Source: Gammaproteobacteria bacterium
GTDB taxonomy: Bacteria; Pseudomonadota; Gammaproteobacteria; S012-40
Length of the DNA stretch: 6,980 bases
NCBI GenBank assembly: GCA_029864945.1
Contig: JAOTSL010000172.1
Coordinates: 1-6,980, forward strand
Reading direction: 5' to 3'
Made by a program: the position numbers and the translations under genes. Position 1 is the stretch's first letter. Every line of letters starts with the position of its first letter. Below are positions 6,062 through 6,980 of this stretch, piece after piece. The notes beneath the pieces are model-generated. The model was given only the letters and a program-made list of their open reading frames with translations. It made no database searches and was not told the DNA's origin.

Positions 6062-6592
6062 ATGTTTGAATCAATTTTTGAAAAAATATTGTGGGGAAGC
6101 CGTTATATTGTCATCGCGGCAGTTGTAGCCAGTTTAATTACCAGTGTTGCTATGTTTTATATGGCGACTATTGATGCCATTGTCATGATCTCACACCTGG
6201 GTGAGTATGCGATGCCTTCATTGACGACCGAGGCACGAAATGCGCTTCGAAGCTCAACCGTGACCCATGTGGTGGAAATTATTGATGGCTATTTGTTGGC
6301 CACTGTATTATTAATATTTGCGCTAGGCCTCTATGAACTATTTATTAGCAAAATTGATGTGGCAGAAAATGCAAAAGTTGCGGGTAATGTTTTGGTTATT
6401 CGCAGTCTGGATGATTTGAAAAGTCGGTTAGCAAAAGTAATCTTAATGATTTTAATTGTTAAGTTTTTTGAAAATGCCATTAGTCTGACCTATGAAGATT
6501 CGCTTTCACTGCTTTTTCTTGCCGGTGGTATTGCATTAATTGGTCTCGCGCTTTATCTCACTCACGCTAGTGAAACTCATCATCAGCAATGA
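6062..6592 (+). CDS. YqhA/UPF0114-family inner-membrane protein
   Basis: A 176-residue integral membrane protein from the preferred ATG at 6062; an ATG at 6047 would add five residues. It begins MFESIFEKILWGSRYIVI, as the family does (E. coli YqhA: a short amphipathic start, then an ASRW-like motif). Four hydrophobic segments lie at about 14-40, 75-95, 121-140 and 147-169. The family core is visible: IIDGYLLATVLLIFALGLYELFIS (73-96), then a KIDVAEN loop and SLDDLKSRLAKVI (115-127), which matches the SLK.K.A..I segment of YqhA. The molecular function of UPF0114 is not established, so none is assigned. It is divergent from wrbA, and a strong hairpin lies 51 nt after its stop. Confidence 0.87.
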   Translation: MFESIFEKILWGSRYIVIAAVVASLITSVAMFYMATIDAIVMISHLGEYAMPSLTTEARNALRSSTVTHVVEIIDGYLLATVLLIFALGLYELFISKIDVAENAKVAGNVLVIRSLDDLKSRLAKVILMILIVKFFENAISLTYEDSLSLLFLAGGIALIGLALYLTHASETHHQQ

Positions 6593-6643
6593 GTGAATTG
6601 ATCTTAAAAAGCTGGGTTCTGGTGCATTAGATTTTGAAAAGTA

Positions 6644-6675
6644 GCCTCTAAAAAATCGTTCGATTATTTAGAGGC
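6644..6675. terminator. Bidirectional intrinsic terminator hairpin
   Basis: GCCTCTAAA (6644-6652) pairs with TTTAGAGGC (6667-6675). After one A-A mismatch, AATCG (6654-6658) pairs with CGATT (6661-6665) around a TT loop. This gives 14 bp in a 32-nt element. On the plus strand it is followed by the moderately T-rich GTTGTTATTAT; on the minus strand by TACTTTTC. It lies 51 nt after the YqhA-family stop and 7 nt after the stop of the convergent minus-strand ABM-like frame, so it probably serves both. Confidence 0.7.
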
Positions 6676-6682
6676 GTTGTTA

Positions 6683-6973
6683 TTATCGGCGAAAACCGTA
6701 TTTCAAAACATAGAATTGAGGATTCAAACCAGCAAGAGGTTCACGAAGTTTTGCTGATTCTCTTTCCGGGTCATGAATTTCTAAGCGAGTCAATTCAGAT
6801 ATTGTAAGGGCTTCTTCTAACAAAGCGCCTACATTCTCAAGGTGTGCTAGCGCCCCCTCAGCATCTTTGTAGCCATCTCGGTAATGAGCCTGGTCGCCAT
6901 CAAAACTGAAGCCGTAATATAAATAATTACAAGGAAGACAGCATGGATTTGGTTCTCTTCTCTTCTCTTCTCT
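6683..6973 (-). CDS. ABM-domain (putative quinol monooxygenase-like) coding region, no in-frame start visible
   Basis: An open frame of 96 codons ends at TAA 6683-6685 and is closed upstream by an in-frame TGA at 6974-6976. It contains no ATG, GTG or TTG in its usable 5' part. From residue 17 it matches small antibiotic-biosynthesis-monooxygenase-like proteins: YLYYGFSFDGDQAHYRDGY (17-35), DAEGALAHLENVGALLEEAL (37-56), LTRLEIHDP, then AKLREPLAGLNPQFYVLKYG. Members have about 100 residues in a ferredoxin-like fold and begin with roughly 30 residues (first strand and helix) before the LYYGF segment. Those are absent; instead there is charged repeat-encoded REEKRRE and a Cys-rich PNPCCLPCN. An ATG at 6975-6977 precedes the repeat but reads another frame and stops after 16 codons (TAA). 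It may be phase-off, frameshifted or a decaying gene. The biochemical role of this subfamily is uncertain. Confidence 0.68.
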   Translation of the reverse strand, partial: REEKRREPNPCCLPCNYLYYGFSFDGDQAHYRDGYKDAEGALAHLENVGALLEEALTISELTRLEIHDPERESAKLREPLAGLNPQFYVLKYGFRR

Positions 6974-6975
6974 TC
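6953..6975. repeat. Pentanucleotide tandem repeat, (TTCTC)4 TTC
   Basis: Four perfect copies of TTCTC plus a partial fifth (TTC), 23 bp without interruption. Read on the minus strand it is (GAAGA)4 GAA, and its first G is the last base of an ATG (6975-6977). The unit is five bases, so each copy gained or lost shifts the reading frame of anything translated through it. It sits directly in front of the ABM-like coding region, a position typical of slipped-strand contingency repeats. Confidence 0.85.
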
Positions 6976-6980
6976 ATAGG

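Overview
The window looks like chromosomal DNA of a Gram-negative bacterium, most likely a gammaproteobacterium of modest G+C content. Evidence: an RlmA(I)-type 23S rRNA methyltransferase close to the E. coli enzyme, a WrbA close to the Pseudomonas type, a YqhA/UPF0114 membrane protein, and several proteins with Sec signal peptides for a periplasm. I cannot name the genus. I see no phage genes, transposases, CRISPR array, tRNA or rRNA.

Layout. (1) 1-1196 (+): the C-terminal two thirds of an Atm1-type ABC exporter; its start lies off the left edge. (2) 1197-1382: a short convergent gap holding a hairpin at 1296-1322. (3) 1383-2702 (-): rlmA followed 9 nt later by a TlpA/ResA-like periplasmic thioredoxin, a tight two-gene unit. 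(4) 2805-3326 (-): a small secreted PAP2 phosphatase with complete motifs, perhaps the first gene of the same minus-strand unit. (5) 3327-3635: a 309-nt divergent regulatory gap without a convincing gene. (6) 3636-5342 (+): a larger, motif-divergent PAP2 protein and, directly after its stop codon, a secreted LolA/DUF1571-like protein. (7) 5337-5924 (-): wrbA, overlapping the previous gene tail-to-tail by 6 bp. (8) 6062-6592 (+): a YqhA-family membrane protein, divergent from wrbA. (9) 6644-6675: a strong hairpin between convergent genes. (10) 6683-6973 (-): a start-less open frame encoding most of an antibiotic-biosynthesis-monooxygenase-like (ABM) protein, preceded by a pentanucleotide repeat at the right edge.

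How the genes may work together. Most are envelope or redox housekeeping genes. The clearest local theme is envelope lipid or phosphate-ester handling: two PAP2 proteins, divergently transcribed from one gap, with a LolA-fold protein coupled to the larger one. Both PAP2 proteins end in an alternating aromatic tail resembling an outer-membrane beta-signal.

The most unusual spot is the right edge. A (GAAGA)n tract begins at the G of an ATG and is out of frame with the ABM-like coding sequence by an amount that gaining one repeat or losing two would correct. That is the arithmetic of a phase-variable (contingency) locus, but the window ends 3 nt beyond the ATG, so decay or an insertion inside a longer gene is equally open.
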